In this document: piece by piece, positions 12,075 to 19,729 of the stretch
Numbering within the stretch: position 1 is the first letter of the stretch
Layout: each line of letters opens with the position of its first letter
From: Mycobacteroides chelonae
GTDB taxonomy: Bacteria > Actinomycetota > Actinomycetes > Mycobacteriales > Mycobacteriaceae
Assembly (NCBI RefSeq): GCF_016767715.1
Contig: NZ_CP050145.1
Coordinates: forward strand, 434,001 to 498,000
Reading direction: 5' to 3'
DNA: 64,000 nucleotides
Notes under the pieces: generated by a model
Database searches by the model: none
Told to the model about the DNA's origin: nothing
What the model saw: only the letters and a program-made list of their open reading frames with translations
Program-made: the position numbers and the translations under genes

Positions 12075-13280
12075 ATGAGCGGGGTTTTCGGTCGCCTGGT
12101 GGATCAGGGAGCGGTGGTTTCGACGCTCTCATCTGCGGCATTGGCTGCGCGTGGGGATGACGTGGGCCGGATGACCCATGCGTGGTTGTTCACCGGGCCG
12201 CCGGGGTCGGGCCGATCGGTGGCCGCGTTGTGTTTTGCCGCCGCCCTTCAGTGTGAATCGGAGGGGGCTGCGGGCTGTGGGGAGTGCCGTGCCTGCACCA
12301 CCACGATGGCCGGGACCCATGCTGACGTGCGCAGAGTCGTTCCCGAGGGATTGTCGATCGGTGTGGACGAGATGCGCGCGATCGTGCAGGCGGCCTGGCG
12401 CCGTCCGGGTACCGGGCGCTGGCTGGTGGTGCTGATCGAGGACGCCGACCGGTTGACCGAGGGCGCCGGCAACGTGCTGTTGAAGGTTGTGGAGGAGCCA
12501 CCGCCGCGAACGGTGTTCTTGCTGTGCGCCCCCTCGGTGGACCCGGAGGACATCTCGATCACCTTGCGATCACGCTGCCGTCATGTGGCGCTTGTCACCC
12601 CCTCGGTGACTGCTATCGCACAGGTGTTGACGGACCGCGACGGGATCGATCCCGAGCAGGCGCAGTGGGCCGCATCGGTGAGCGGTGGTCATGTCGGCCG
12701 CGCGCGCAGGCTCGCCACTGATGAGCAGGCCCGTGCCCGGCGGCTCCGAGCATTGGGGCTGGCCCGGGAGGCTGCGACCCCGACGCGGGCGTATGCGGCG
12801 GCCGAGGAGTTGGTGACCAGCGCCGACACCGAGGCGAAGGAACAGACGGCCGCCCGCAATGAGGCCGAAGAGGAAGAGCTGAGGACGGCGTTGGGGGCCG
12901 GGGGCACCGGCAAGGGTGCGGCGACAGCGCTGCGCGGAGCAGCGGGTGTCTTGAAGGACTTGGAGCGCAAACAAAAATCGCGTCAGACCAGGGCATCGCG
13001 TGATGCGCTGGACCGCACGCTCATCGATTTGGCCACCTACTTCCGAGACGCCCTGGTGCTGTCGGTGGGCGCTGCCGAGGAGGGCCGGGTGGCGCTGCAT
13101 CACCCCGATATGGCCGACCGGCTCGGGCCGATGGTGGACCGGGTGCCCCCCGAACAGCTTCTGCAATGCATCGAGGCCGTTCTGGTGTGCCGAGAGGCGC
13201 TGGCGGTCAATGTGAAACCCAAGTTCGCGATCGATGCCCTGGTCGCGACGGCGGGGCAGGCTCTTCGTCCCTCGGAATGA
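12075..13280 (+). CDS. holB: DNA polymerase III delta' subunit
   Basis: The 401-residue AAA+ clamp-loader subunit helps load the beta clamp at primed sites. Seen are a P-loop-like GPPGSGRS, the CxxCxxC zinc-type cluster in GCGECRACTTT, and the sensor region VLLKVVEEPPPRTVFLL. The frame is open from 12066 with TTG and GTG options. The ATG at 12075 gives MSGVFGRLV, the usual mycobacterial N-terminus, nine bases after an AGGG site. It matches Rv3644c in position, just before tRNA-Thr. Confidence 0.93.
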   Translation: MSGVFGRLVDQGAVVSTLSSAALAARGDDVGRMTHAWLFTGPPGSGRSVAALCFAAALQCESEGAAGCGECRACTTTMAGTHADVRRVVPEGLSIGVDEMRAIVQAAWRRPGTGRWLVVLIEDADRLTEGAGNVLLKVVEEPPPRTVFLLCAPSVDPEDISITLRSRCRHVALVTPSVTAIAQVLTDRDGIDPEQAQWAASVSGGHVGRARRLATDEQARARRLRALGLAREAATPTRAYAAAEELVTSADTEAKEQTAARNEAEEEELRTALGAGGTGKGAATALRGAAGVLKDLERKQKSRQTRASRDALDRTLIDLATYFRDALVLSVGAAEEGRVALHHPDMADRLGPMVDRVPPEQLLQCIEAVLVCREALAVNVKPKFAIDALVATAGQALRPSE

Positions 13281-13337
13281 GATTGGGCGTCGTGGCAGGG
13301 GTGCCGTAGACTCTCGGTCGCTGGGTTCGCCCGGCGT

Positions 13338-13413
13338 GCTGCCCTAGCTCAGTCGGTAGAGCAATTCACTCGTAATGAATAGGTCGGGGGTTCGATTCCC
13401 CCGGGCAGCTCCA
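13338..13413 (+). tRNA. tRNA-Thr (anticodon CGU)
   Basis: The cloverleaf folds by eye. The acceptor stem is GCTGCCC/GGGCAGC and the D arm is GCTCAGTCGGTAGAGC. The anticodon stem ATTCA/TGAAT carries the loop CTCGTAA (anticodon CGT, reads ACG). The T arm is GGGGG-TTCGATT-CCCCC, and CCA is encoded at 13411-13413. An accessory block begins downstream. Confidence 0.97.
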
Positions 13414-13423
13414 TGCGGAGTAC

Positions 13424-14233
13424 GTGGTTCGGGCCCCTATGGAATTAGACGGAAGTCTTCGTCGCGATGGTTGTGTGCTCAGATACTCCGATACTGCTGG
13501 TTCGGGCATTCCGGTCGTGTTCATCCATGGAGCGGGCGCAGACCATGCCATGTTCGAATCCCAGCGCGATGTCCTCCGGGCCGCCGGATTTCGCGTTGTG
13601 CTCTTCGACTTGCGCGGACACGGAGCCTCGAGACCTAATACGGCCGCTATCACAGCGGACGTGCTGGTATCAGACGTGGAAGCGTTGATCGCCTACCTGG
13701 GCCTGAGCCGGCCGGTGCTCATCGGACTTTCTTTGGGCGGCAACATCGCGCAGCGTCTTGTCAGGCAGGCGCCGAATGACTATCGGGCGCTGGGTGTCCT
13801 CGACTCGACCTGGAACACCGGTCCATTGTCTTGGATCGAAAGGTCATCTTTGCGGCTCGCTGCTCCGCTGCTGCGGCTCATACCGGCACGATCCTTGCCG
13901 GGTGTCATGGCGGATGCCTCGGCGGTTACCGAGCCCGCGCGTGCCTACCTGCGCCGGGCGTTTGCGGCGATATCGAAGGCCGAGTTTCTCAGGATATGGC
14001 GCGTGACCACCGAGTTCGCTGAGCCCGATAGCGATTACCGCACACAGTTGCCACTGCTGCTGATGCGTGGCGAAAAGGATCGCACCGGAAACATCGCGAC
14101 ATCAATGCCGCAGTGGGCAATCGCGGACGGCGTCGCCGAGGTGGTCATTCCCGATGCCGGTCACGTGGTTACGTTGGATGCCCCTGAATCTGCGAATGCT
14201 GCGCTCGTCGCCTTTCTCCGGTACTTGACGTAA
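13424..14233 (+). CDS. Alpha/beta hydrolase
   Basis: The 269-residue alpha/beta-fold hydrolase has an oxyanion-loop region FIHGAGADHAMF and the nucleophile elbow GLSLGG. The Asp is in MRGEKDRTG and the His in PDAGHVVTLDAP. Substrate unknown. The start is uncertain. GTG at 13424 sits only three bases after GGAG, while an ATG at 13439 lacks a good ribosome-binding site. It begins ten bases after the tRNA, and the ImmA-like gene follows 61 bases downstream, so it may be the first gene of that transcript. Confidence 0.83.
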   Translation: MVRAPMELDGSLRRDGCVLRYSDTAGSGIPVVFIHGAGADHAMFESQRDVLRAAGFRVVLFDLRGHGASRPNTAAITADVLVSDVEALIAYLGLSRPVLIGLSLGGNIAQRLVRQAPNDYRALGVLDSTWNTGPLSWIERSSLRLAAPLLRLIPARSLPGVMADASAVTEPARAYLRRAFAAISKAEFLRIWRVTTEFAEPDSDYRTQLPLLLMRGEKDRTGNIATSMPQWAIADGVAEVVIPDAGHVVTLDAPESANAALVAFLRYLT

Positions 14234-14294
14234 ATCACTTCGCTGCCGGGTACTTCTGCTGTGGGCGCAACGCAAGGCCGCTAGATTAAAGGTC

Positions 14295-14816
14295 ATGTGG
14301 TTCGCGGGACGCGGTGCAGGCCGTCACGGTTTGGTCGTTGCTGCGGTGGACCAGGTGCTGGCCACGGCCACCGGGCGGCAAGGCTCGGTAGTTGACGTCA
14401 CACATAGCTGGGCGCACGCGAACGGCCGCGTGGTGGATATCGAGGATGCACCACTCGCGGCGGGCGTTTTTGGCCAGTGGATCTCGTTCCCCGACCGGGA
14501 ACTCGTGCAGGTGGGGCAAGGAGTCGTGGGCCGCGACCGCACGATCGCCCATGAATTGGGCCACATGGTGTTGGGTCATCGAGGGCTTCCGGTTGCTGAG
14601 TTCGCCGCTGAGCACGTCCGCGCGGTGCCGCCTGAGCTGGTTGCCCGCATGCTGCAACGCAGTTGTGGCGCGGATGAATTGACCCATAGCGATGACCGTT
14701 GGCCGCAGGATGAGCTAGCTGCTGAGCGGTTTGCGGCATTGTTGGTGCGCCGCTTGCGGGCCGGCCGACGAGACCGCCCGAGCTGGAGTCCATACGTCGA
14801 CGACGCGCTGGGGTAA
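14295..14816 (+). CDS. ImmA/IrrE-family zinc metallo-endopeptidase
   Basis: The 173-residue protein carries the zinc motif HELGH (His86, Glu87, His90) in RTIAHELGHMVLGH. A downstream Glu in DELAAERFAALLVRR fits the third ligand seen in ImmA/IrrE proteins. Known members cleave XRE-type repressors (ImmA-ImmR of ICEBs1, IrrE-DdrO). Here an XRE regulator gene lies 3.4 kb downstream, convergent with this operon. The TAA stop overlaps the ATG of the next gene by one base (TAATG), so translation is coupled to the first membrane paralog. It is inferred to be the proteolytic switch of this cassette. Confidence 0.87.
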   Translation: MWFAGRGAGRHGLVVAAVDQVLATATGRQGSVVDVTHSWAHANGRVVDIEDAPLAAGVFGQWISFPDRELVQVGQGVVGRDRTIAHELGHMVLGHRGLPVAEFAAEHVRAVPPELVARMLQRSCGADELTHSDDRWPQDELAAERFAALLVRRLRAGRRDRPSWSPYVDDALG

Positions 14817-15964
14817 TGACTCGCTCGGTATGGGATTCCCTGCAGGCTGTGCGCGTCGCGGTACTGATCGTGTTTCTGCCGGTAGTGCTGTATCGGATCT
14901 GGCGATTGGTCCGGTACCCCACGTCGATTCCCGCCATCGCTGCCACAGTCTTCGGGGTATGGGTGTGGTTCTGGATGTTGATATTCACCGAGCCGGTGTG
15001 GACGGCGATGCCTGCCTCCGTGCACGCGGTGAGCATGGGCGGTTGGGCGCCGGTCTGGATGGCCGGCTGTCTGCAGATCTTCGTGATTGGGATCAACGGT
15101 GACGTTTCGCAGGTCTGGATTCGTCGTGGGCTGCGCACCACCTTTATCGTCACCGGTTTGGTCCTCATCGTGGTTGCGGTGGCGGTGAGTCAGAGCCGTG
15201 TGCTGGTTTCTTCTGCCGACATGCTTGCGCTTACCAATGCTCTCCTAGACGGGGGAGATCGTGGTGCTGCCGTTGCCCAAGTAGTGAGTAGTGGGTTCCT
15301 GGCGGTGGTGCTTGTTCAGCTCGCGTGGGTCGGATTCCGCCACGCCGACCGCACCCCAGTTGGAGTGGGATTGGGACTACTGGCGATGGCAGCGGTATTA
15401 CAACTGACCGCAATCGCACTCACCGGAGTCTGGCGACCCCTGACTGGGGGAGGTATGGGAATCGGTGGTCGATATGTTCCCTTACTTCAGATTTTGCCCG
15501 GATGCGCGGGCGCGGCGCTTATGGTCGTGGGATTCGCCTGGCCGCCTGTGATGCTGCGTGTCCAGGCACGGCGAGAACTGCGGCGGCTGCGTCCGCTCCA
15601 TGATGCTCTCGTCGGGATGTTCCCAGGGTTGTCCCCGCCGGCAGAATCTCAAATAAGGTTGTCGGACTTAGTATTTGAATGGGTAGCGCACGTGCAGGAC
15701 GGTCTCACCATCTTGTCGCAGCGTCGTGAGGTACCTGTAGAAACCGGCTGGGCGCCTCCCGCCGATCAGATAGGTCGTGTTGTGGAAGTGGCGAATTGGA
15801 TTTCTGGCCAATCAGTTTCGGGATTCAGTTGCGAATGGCTGCGTCCGCCTATGGGCATGAGCGACCAGGCGTGGGTGCTCGCGATCGCCGACGCTTACCG
15901 CAACTGTATGGAGACTTCCGAGGTTCAGGAAGTCGGACGTGAGCGTCTGCCGGTGAAGACATGA
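14816..15964 (+). CDS. Seven-helix membrane protein with conserved cytosolic C-terminus, paralog 1 (MAB_1171c/DUF6545-like)
   Basis: The 382-residue protein has about seven hydrophobic helices (roughly residues 8-28, 35-55, 75-92, 105-125, 155-175, 185-205 and 223-243). A soluble C-terminal domain of about 130 residues follows. Shared signatures with the next two genes are YRIWRLVRYPTSIPA near the N-terminus, RTPVGVGLGLL in the sixth helix region, and LHDALVGMFPGL then SDLVFEWVAHVQDGLT in the C-domain. I recall this as the MAB_1171c family, called a putative transporter on weak grounds. It contains codons rare in this genome (ATA, TTA, AGG around 15650). Function unknown. Confidence 0.85.
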   Translation: MTRSVWDSLQAVRVAVLIVFLPVVLYRIWRLVRYPTSIPAIAATVFGVWVWFWMLIFTEPVWTAMPASVHAVSMGGWAPVWMAGCLQIFVIGINGDVSQVWIRRGLRTTFIVTGLVLIVVAVAVSQSRVLVSSADMLALTNALLDGGDRGAAVAQVVSSGFLAVVLVQLAWVGFRHADRTPVGVGLGLLAMAAVLQLTAIALTGVWRPLTGGGMGIGGRYVPLLQILPGCAGAALMVVGFAWPPVMLRVQARRELRRLRPLHDALVGMFPGLSPPAESQIRLSDLVFEWVAHVQDGLTILSQRREVPVETGWAPPADQIGRVVEVANWISGQSVSGFSCEWLRPPMGMSDQAWVLAIADAYRNCMETSEVQEVGRERLPVKT

Positions 15965-17109
15965 GTACCGATTCGACTGCCTGGGAAAGCCTATCGGATA
16001 TCAGGCTCGTGGTTTTGGCTTGCTTCCTGCCAATCTTGCTGTACCGAATCTGGAGAGTTGCGCGGTACCCCACATCACTCCCGGCTTATGCAGCACTGGC
16101 TTTCGGAGTGTGGGCGTGGATATGGCTCCTCATGTTCGACAACTCGGTGTGGTCACTACTGCCACCGAGTGTGCGCGTTATCAGCATGACTGGGTGGCCA
16201 GCCATTACGATCGCTGCTTGTATGCAAGTCTTCGTCGTGGGTGTTGCACGCGATGCTTCTTCGGCACGGATCCGCCGCGGGTTGCGAAACACCTCGGTGG
16301 TGGCGGTCCTTGCATTGAGCGTGGTCACGGTGTTGGCGAGCCACAGCCGAGTGGTTGGTAGCACGGACGATGTATACGCAGCAGCCAAAATCGTCTTGAC
16401 TGAGGGCGATTCTGCGGCAATCGCGGCAACGGTGATAAGCAATGTGTATGTGATCTTCGTGGTTGTGCAGCTGGCATGGGTCGGGTTTCGGCACACCGAT
16501 CGCACGCCGGTCGGCGTCGGTCTTGGATTGATGGCGACCGCCTCCGTAGTCCAAGTTGTTGCAAGTACTTGTGGAGGGATCTGGCTTCCACTGGCGCGCG
16601 GCGGTGGGTTTATGGGGAGTGCGTATGGGTTGTGGCTTCAGACCTGGCCCGGCTGTCTTTCTGCGATCCTGATGGTCGCTGGTTTTGTCTGGCCTCCGGT
16701 GGTTTTACGCGTTCAAGCACGAAGAGATGAGCGGAGACTAACGCCCCTCCACGATGCATTCGTCTGTATGTTTCCGGGACTGTTTCCGCCGGCAGAGTCT
16801 CAAATACGGTTGTCAGACTTAATATTCGAGTGGATGGCGCATGTACAAGACGGCCTGACTCTGCTGTCGCAGAGGCGCGGGATACCTGTTCGAACTGGTG
16901 TGCCGATCCCTGCGGATCATATGGATCGTGCTTTGGGAGTAGCGAATTGGGTTTCTGGTCAATCAGTTTCGGGACTTAGCCAAGAATGGCTGCTTACGCC
17001 AACGGGCATGAGCGATCAGGCTTGGGTGCTCTCCATCGCCGACGCTTATCAGGCGGGGCAGATGCTATCGGTAACCGCGCGACGTGAGCGTCTACGGGTG
17101 AGAGGATGA
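15961..17109 (+). CDS. Seven-helix membrane protein with conserved cytosolic C-terminus, paralog 2
   Basis: The 382-residue protein is the second tandem copy, equal in length to the first. It keeps the same helix layout and the motifs YRIWRVARYPTSLPA, RTPVGVGLGLM and LHDAFVCMFPGL. The ATG overlaps the stop of paralog 1 (ATGA), so the copies are translationally coupled. Rare codons (AGA, CTA, ATA, TTA) cluster near 16725-16830. Its C-domain DNA resembles paralog 1 more than paralog 3 at synonymous sites. This suggests that paralogs 1 and 2 share a more recent origin or that paralog 3 has been recoded. No enzyme motif is visible. Confidence 0.85.
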   Translation: MSTDSTAWESLSDIRLVVLACFLPILLYRIWRVARYPTSLPAYAALAFGVWAWIWLLMFDNSVWSLLPPSVRVISMTGWPAITIAACMQVFVVGVARDASSARIRRGLRNTSVVAVLALSVVTVLASHSRVVGSTDDVYAAAKIVLTEGDSAAIAATVISNVYVIFVVVQLAWVGFRHTDRTPVGVGLGLMATASVVQVVASTCGGIWLPLARGGGFMGSAYGLWLQTWPGCLSAILMVAGFVWPPVVLRVQARRDERRLTPLHDAFVCMFPGLFPPAESQIRLSDLIFEWMAHVQDGLTLLSQRRGIPVRTGVPIPADHMDRALGVANWVSGQSVSGLSQEWLLTPTGMSDQAWVLSIADAYQAGQMLSVTARRERLRVRG

Positions 17110-18260
17110 TCACCCAGTCCACGTGGGACCTGATGCAGATTGTGCGCGTCGCCATGCTCGTCTGTTTTCTGCCAGGGCTGCTGTACCGGATCTGGCGGAT
17201 TGTGCGCTACCCAACCTCAGTCCCCGCTGTCGCGGTAACTGTCTTCGGGGTGTCGGTGTGGATCTGGTTCGTGGTGTATACCGACTGGGTGTGGGACGCA
17301 TTGCCGGCCTCCGCGCGCGCCGTCAGCGTGGCGGGTTGGCCGGCGATCACGATCGCGGCGTGTTTGCAAATTTTCGTCGTTGGTATCAGCGGTGATGCGT
17401 CGCCCGAGCGCGTTCGCCGTGGGCTATGGATCACTATGGCAGGAGCGGCGATTGCACTTACCGTCGTCTTCATCGCTATGAGTTACAGCGAGGTGGTCCC
17501 GAGGGCTGATGATGTGCTGGCGACCGCAAATGCCATGTACGCCGGGACTGATCGCGGTGCGCTCGTCGCAGTTGTGGTGAGCAGTGGGTACATGGTGTTA
17601 GTGGCTCTTCAGCTCGCATGGGTGGGTTCTCGCAACGCTGATCGAACTCCCGTCGGCGTAGGTCTGGGCTTGCTAGCGGCTGCATCGGCGTTTCAGGTGG
17701 TTGCGAGCATCTGTGGCGGGATGTGGAGCCCGCTGAGTCGGGGCGAGGGCTTCATCGGCGGCGCGGTCGGACGGTGGCTGCAGACCTGGCCGGGGTGTAT
17801 CGCAGCGGGTTTGATTGTCGCGGGCTTTCTGTGGCCGCCCATCATGCTGCGTGTTCAGGCACGGCGAGAATTGCGGCGGCTAGGCCCGCTCCATGACGCA
17901 CTCGCCGGTATGTTTCCGGGGCTGTTCCCGCCCGTGGAATCGCGAATTCGATCGTCGGACTTGGTGTTCGAATGGACGACGCATGTCCAGGATGGACTCA
18001 CGCTGTTGGCGCAGAGTCGACGGGTGCCGCTAGTAGCCGACTTGCCCTTGCCAAAGAGTGGCTCAGAGCGGACTCGGGATGTTGTGAATTGGCTTGTAGG
18101 TGAAGACGCTCCAGGCTTCAGTTGCGAATGGTTGCGTCCGCCTGAAGGTATGAGTGAGGGGCCTTGGGTGCTCGAGATCGCCGACGCCTACCGGGAACGT
18201 CAGGAAGGCTTGGAGGCGCCGGCTTCCTTGTCGGGTATGCCCTCAACCTTGCGTAAGTGA
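17106..18260 (+). CDS. Seven-helix membrane protein with conserved cytosolic C-terminus, paralog 3
   Basis: The 384-residue protein is the third tandem copy, coupled to paralog 2 by an ATGA overlap. It has the same motifs (YRIWRIVRYPTSVPA; LHDALAGMFPGL; SDLVFEWTTHVQDGLT). The codons in the C-domain are those normal for this genome, unlike paralogs 1 and 2. Its last 61 bases overlap the 3' end of the convergent XRE regulator gene, so the operon mRNA is antisense to the regulator's tail. Three copies with the same architecture could form a hetero-oligomer, or sense different signals. Confidence 0.85.
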   Translation: MITQSTWDLMQIVRVAMLVCFLPGLLYRIWRIVRYPTSVPAVAVTVFGVSVWIWFVVYTDWVWDALPASARAVSVAGWPAITIAACLQIFVVGISGDASPERVRRGLWITMAGAAIALTVVFIAMSYSEVVPRADDVLATANAMYAGTDRGALVAVVVSSGYMVLVALQLAWVGSRNADRTPVGVGLGLLAAASAFQVVASICGGMWSPLSRGEGFIGGAVGRWLQTWPGCIAAGLIVAGFLWPPIMLRVQARRELRRLGPLHDALAGMFPGLFPPVESRIRSSDLVFEWTTHVQDGLTLLAQSRRVPLVADLPLPKSGSERTRDVVNWLVGEDAPGFSCEWLRPPEGMSEGPWVLEIADAYRERQEGLEAPASLSGMPSTLRK

Positions 18261-18622
18261 TCGACCATGTCGGCGATGGCCTGCCGACTGTTCTCGGAGA
18301 GTGCATAGCTGCGCTGCGCGATCTCACGAACCTTTGAGTCACGCAGCTGCACAAGCCAATCCAGATCGCGATTCACCGACGCGGCGTAGTCGGCGTCATA
18401 GAAGTAGGCGGGGCTCACCTGGAAGAACTCGGCTAGTGCCGCGACGATCTCCGGTGCCGGGTTCGATCGTTCGCCTTTGCGCAGGAGCGACAGATAGGGC
18501 GAGGACACCTCGACCCCGCGCTCGCCCAGCGCGGTGACAACCTCGTTGAGGGAATAAGGTCCGCGCCCGGCCGGATGCACAGTGGCAAACAAATGGCTCA
18601 AGCGCTGCGAAAAGTCTGGCAC
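18200..18622 (-). CDS. XRE-family regulator resembling EspR
   Basis: The 140-residue protein starts with GTG at 18622. Its N-terminal helix-turn-helix begins FSQRLSHLFATVHPAGRGPYS and continues SSPYLSLLRKGERSNPAPE. From memory it aligns along nearly its whole length with M. tuberculosis EspR (Rv3849), including the C-terminal dimer region (LDWLVQLRDSKVREIAQR). EspR binds distant sites and shapes expression of virulence and envelope loci. Here the gene faces the ImmA/membrane-protein operon and overlaps it by 61 bases. It is the natural candidate substrate of the ImmA-like protease and repressor of the cassette. Confidence 0.88.
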   Translation of the reverse strand: MPDFSQRLSHLFATVHPAGRGPYSLNEVVTALGERGVEVSSPYLSLLRKGERSNPAPEIVAALAEFFQVSPAYFYDADYAASVNRDLDWLVQLRDSKVREIAQRSYALSENSRQAIADMVDHLRKVEGIPDKEAGASKPS

Positions 18623-18715
18623 AGCACCCCCTCACATACTTTCACTTCGCAGTCCAACGATACACGCACATGCCGCGCTGCTCATCGTAGGTCTGCGGGT
18701 GTCTGAGCGGTATGA

Positions 18716-18744
18716 AACTTATCGGAAGGGTAAGTCATTGACAA
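18716..18744 (-). promoter_or_regulatory. Predicted promoter of the XRE regulator
   Basis: On the minus strand, TTGTCA (18744-18739) and TAAGTT (18721-18716) are spaced by 17 bases. This places a start site near 18708, about 85 bases before the XRE start codon. The -35 box shares five bases with the -35 box of the opposite promoter. Confidence 0.5.
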
Positions 18745-18767
18745 GGACTATTTACTGACAGTAATGT
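18738..18767 (+). promoter_or_regulatory. Orphan plus-strand promoter with internal palindrome
   Basis: A consensus-like TTGACA (18738-18743) and TAATGT (18762-18767) are spaced by 18 bases. The palindrome TTACTGACAGTAA (18752-18764), flanked by GGAC/GTCC, lies over the spacer and -10 and looks like an operator. No gene follows on this strand before the hairpin at 18806. Confidence 0.5.
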
Positions 18768-18773
18768 CCGGGG

Positions 18774-18868
18774 TGTTCGTTCGGCTAATCAAGGTCGATC
18801 GTGCTCGGCTGGTCAATCGCTGTGCTCATCGTGGGGTTGAGCACAGCGAATGGTCAGCCGATTTTCGT
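18774..18868 (+). ncRNA. Candidate small RNA (promoter to hairpin, about 95 nt)
   Basis: This is the stretch from the expected start of the orphan plus-strand promoter to a strong hairpin (18806-18860) followed by ATTTTCG. It contains no reading frame of note. The boundaries are inferred from the promoter and hairpin only. The alternative is that the hairpin merely terminates the minus-strand gene at 18886. Confidence 0.3.
18806..18860. terminator. Long imperfect hairpin (23-bp arms, 20 matches)
   Basis: The left arm starts CGGCTGGTCA and the right arm ends TGGTCAGCCG. The central CGCTGTGCTCA/TGAGCACAGCG is perfectly paired around a nine-base loop. It sits 26 bases beyond the stop of the minus-strand gene at 18886 and can work in both directions. 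On the plus strand it is followed by a short T-run. Confidence 0.75.
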
Positions 18869-18885
18869 ATGAGCCCTGCCGCTGC

Positions 18886-19641
18886 TCAGCGGAGCCCCAG
18901 AGCACTGTGATGCAGCAGCGCGCCGACAATCAGAACGCCCCCGAGGCCCAGGAATATGACCCGAATCGCGGTGGGGCCGTACCGCGTCACCGTTCGCACT
19001 AGACCTCGCTGCACTCGCCGCGCGCGAGGGGACCGTCGCGTCGACAGTACGAGAATCAGCAGACTGGGAAGAATCGCGACCAAGCCATAGCCGACCAACA
19101 GCAGCGGCCACATCGACGGCAGCGGGTGACGTGAGGCGAGCATCGCCAGCGCGCTCAGATACGGAACAGATGTGGGTGCCTCCGCGTAGCCCAATGCGAG
19201 ACCCGCAAGCGCGAGAAGCCATGGATGGCGTCGCGCAACAGTGCGAATCCATGGAGGCGTCACTGGTTCGGTGAACCAGGTCAGCGCCGCAACGGCGATC
19301 AACAGAATGCCGATGATCAGTTGCGCCCAGTATCGGGTGGACGGGGTGATGTCCGAGCCGCCGGCGACATCGGTCAGCGAGCGCACACCGAGCACGGTCG
19401 CCAGCCCAAAGGTGAACAGCGCCACGAATAGGCCGGTGACGAAGCTGAGGCCGCCGGGAAATGCTGATCGGCGTTCCAGCCGGGTCACATAGACGATGGT
19501 GGTGGCGACACCGATGTTGAGCACGTTGAGGGCGTCCAGGCAGGCGAATCCTGCGAACGCCAGCAACAGGGTGAGCACGATTCCAGAACTTACGTGAGCC
19601 GGATCGTGTTCCGGCCATGGCCAGGTTGTGGGGACTGCCAC
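18886..19641 (-). CDS. GAP/Sap-like membrane protein (LysE-superfamily-like)
   Basis: The 251-residue protein has about six hydrophobic helices. They include LTLLLAFAGFACLDALNVLNIG near the N-terminus, a central LIIGILLIAVAALTWF, and IRVIFLGLGGVLIVGALLHH at the end. The segment GYAEAPTSVPYLSALAMLA resembles the GAP/Sap family, which in mycobacteria includes proteins for export of glycopeptidolipid and sulfolipid precursors. It is best called a small-molecule or lipid-export accessory membrane protein. GTG start at 19641. An overlapping frame at 18854-19618 has no membrane-protein character and is not used. Confidence 0.7.
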   Translation of the reverse strand: MAVPTTWPWPEHDPAHVSSGIVLTLLLAFAGFACLDALNVLNIGVATTIVYVTRLERRSAFPGGLSFVTGLFVALFTFGLATVLGVRSLTDVAGGSDITPSTRYWAQLIIGILLIAVAALTWFTEPVTPPWIRTVARRHPWLLALAGLALGYAEAPTSVPYLSALAMLASRHPLPSMWPLLLVGYGLVAILPSLLILVLSTRRSPRARRVQRGLVRTVTRYGPTAIRVIFLGLGGVLIVGALLHHSALGLR

Positions 19642-19729
19642 AGTCGCTCGTGCGCTGATCCCGGGACGGTAGTCACGACTGGATCACACTCTGACCTGGG
19701 CCAACGTCACCGCCGGTACTCTGAACCGG

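Noticed and set aside
13338..18868. Integrative element inserted at the tRNA-Thr gene
   Set aside because: No integrase is present and I found no second copy of the tRNA 3' end on the far side of the cassette. The tRNA is also in its normal syntenic place.
18854..19618. Alternative 254-codon frame overlapping the GAP/Sap-like gene
   Set aside because: The other frame gives clean hydrophobic helices with charged loops; this one is Arg/Ser/His-rich without domains.
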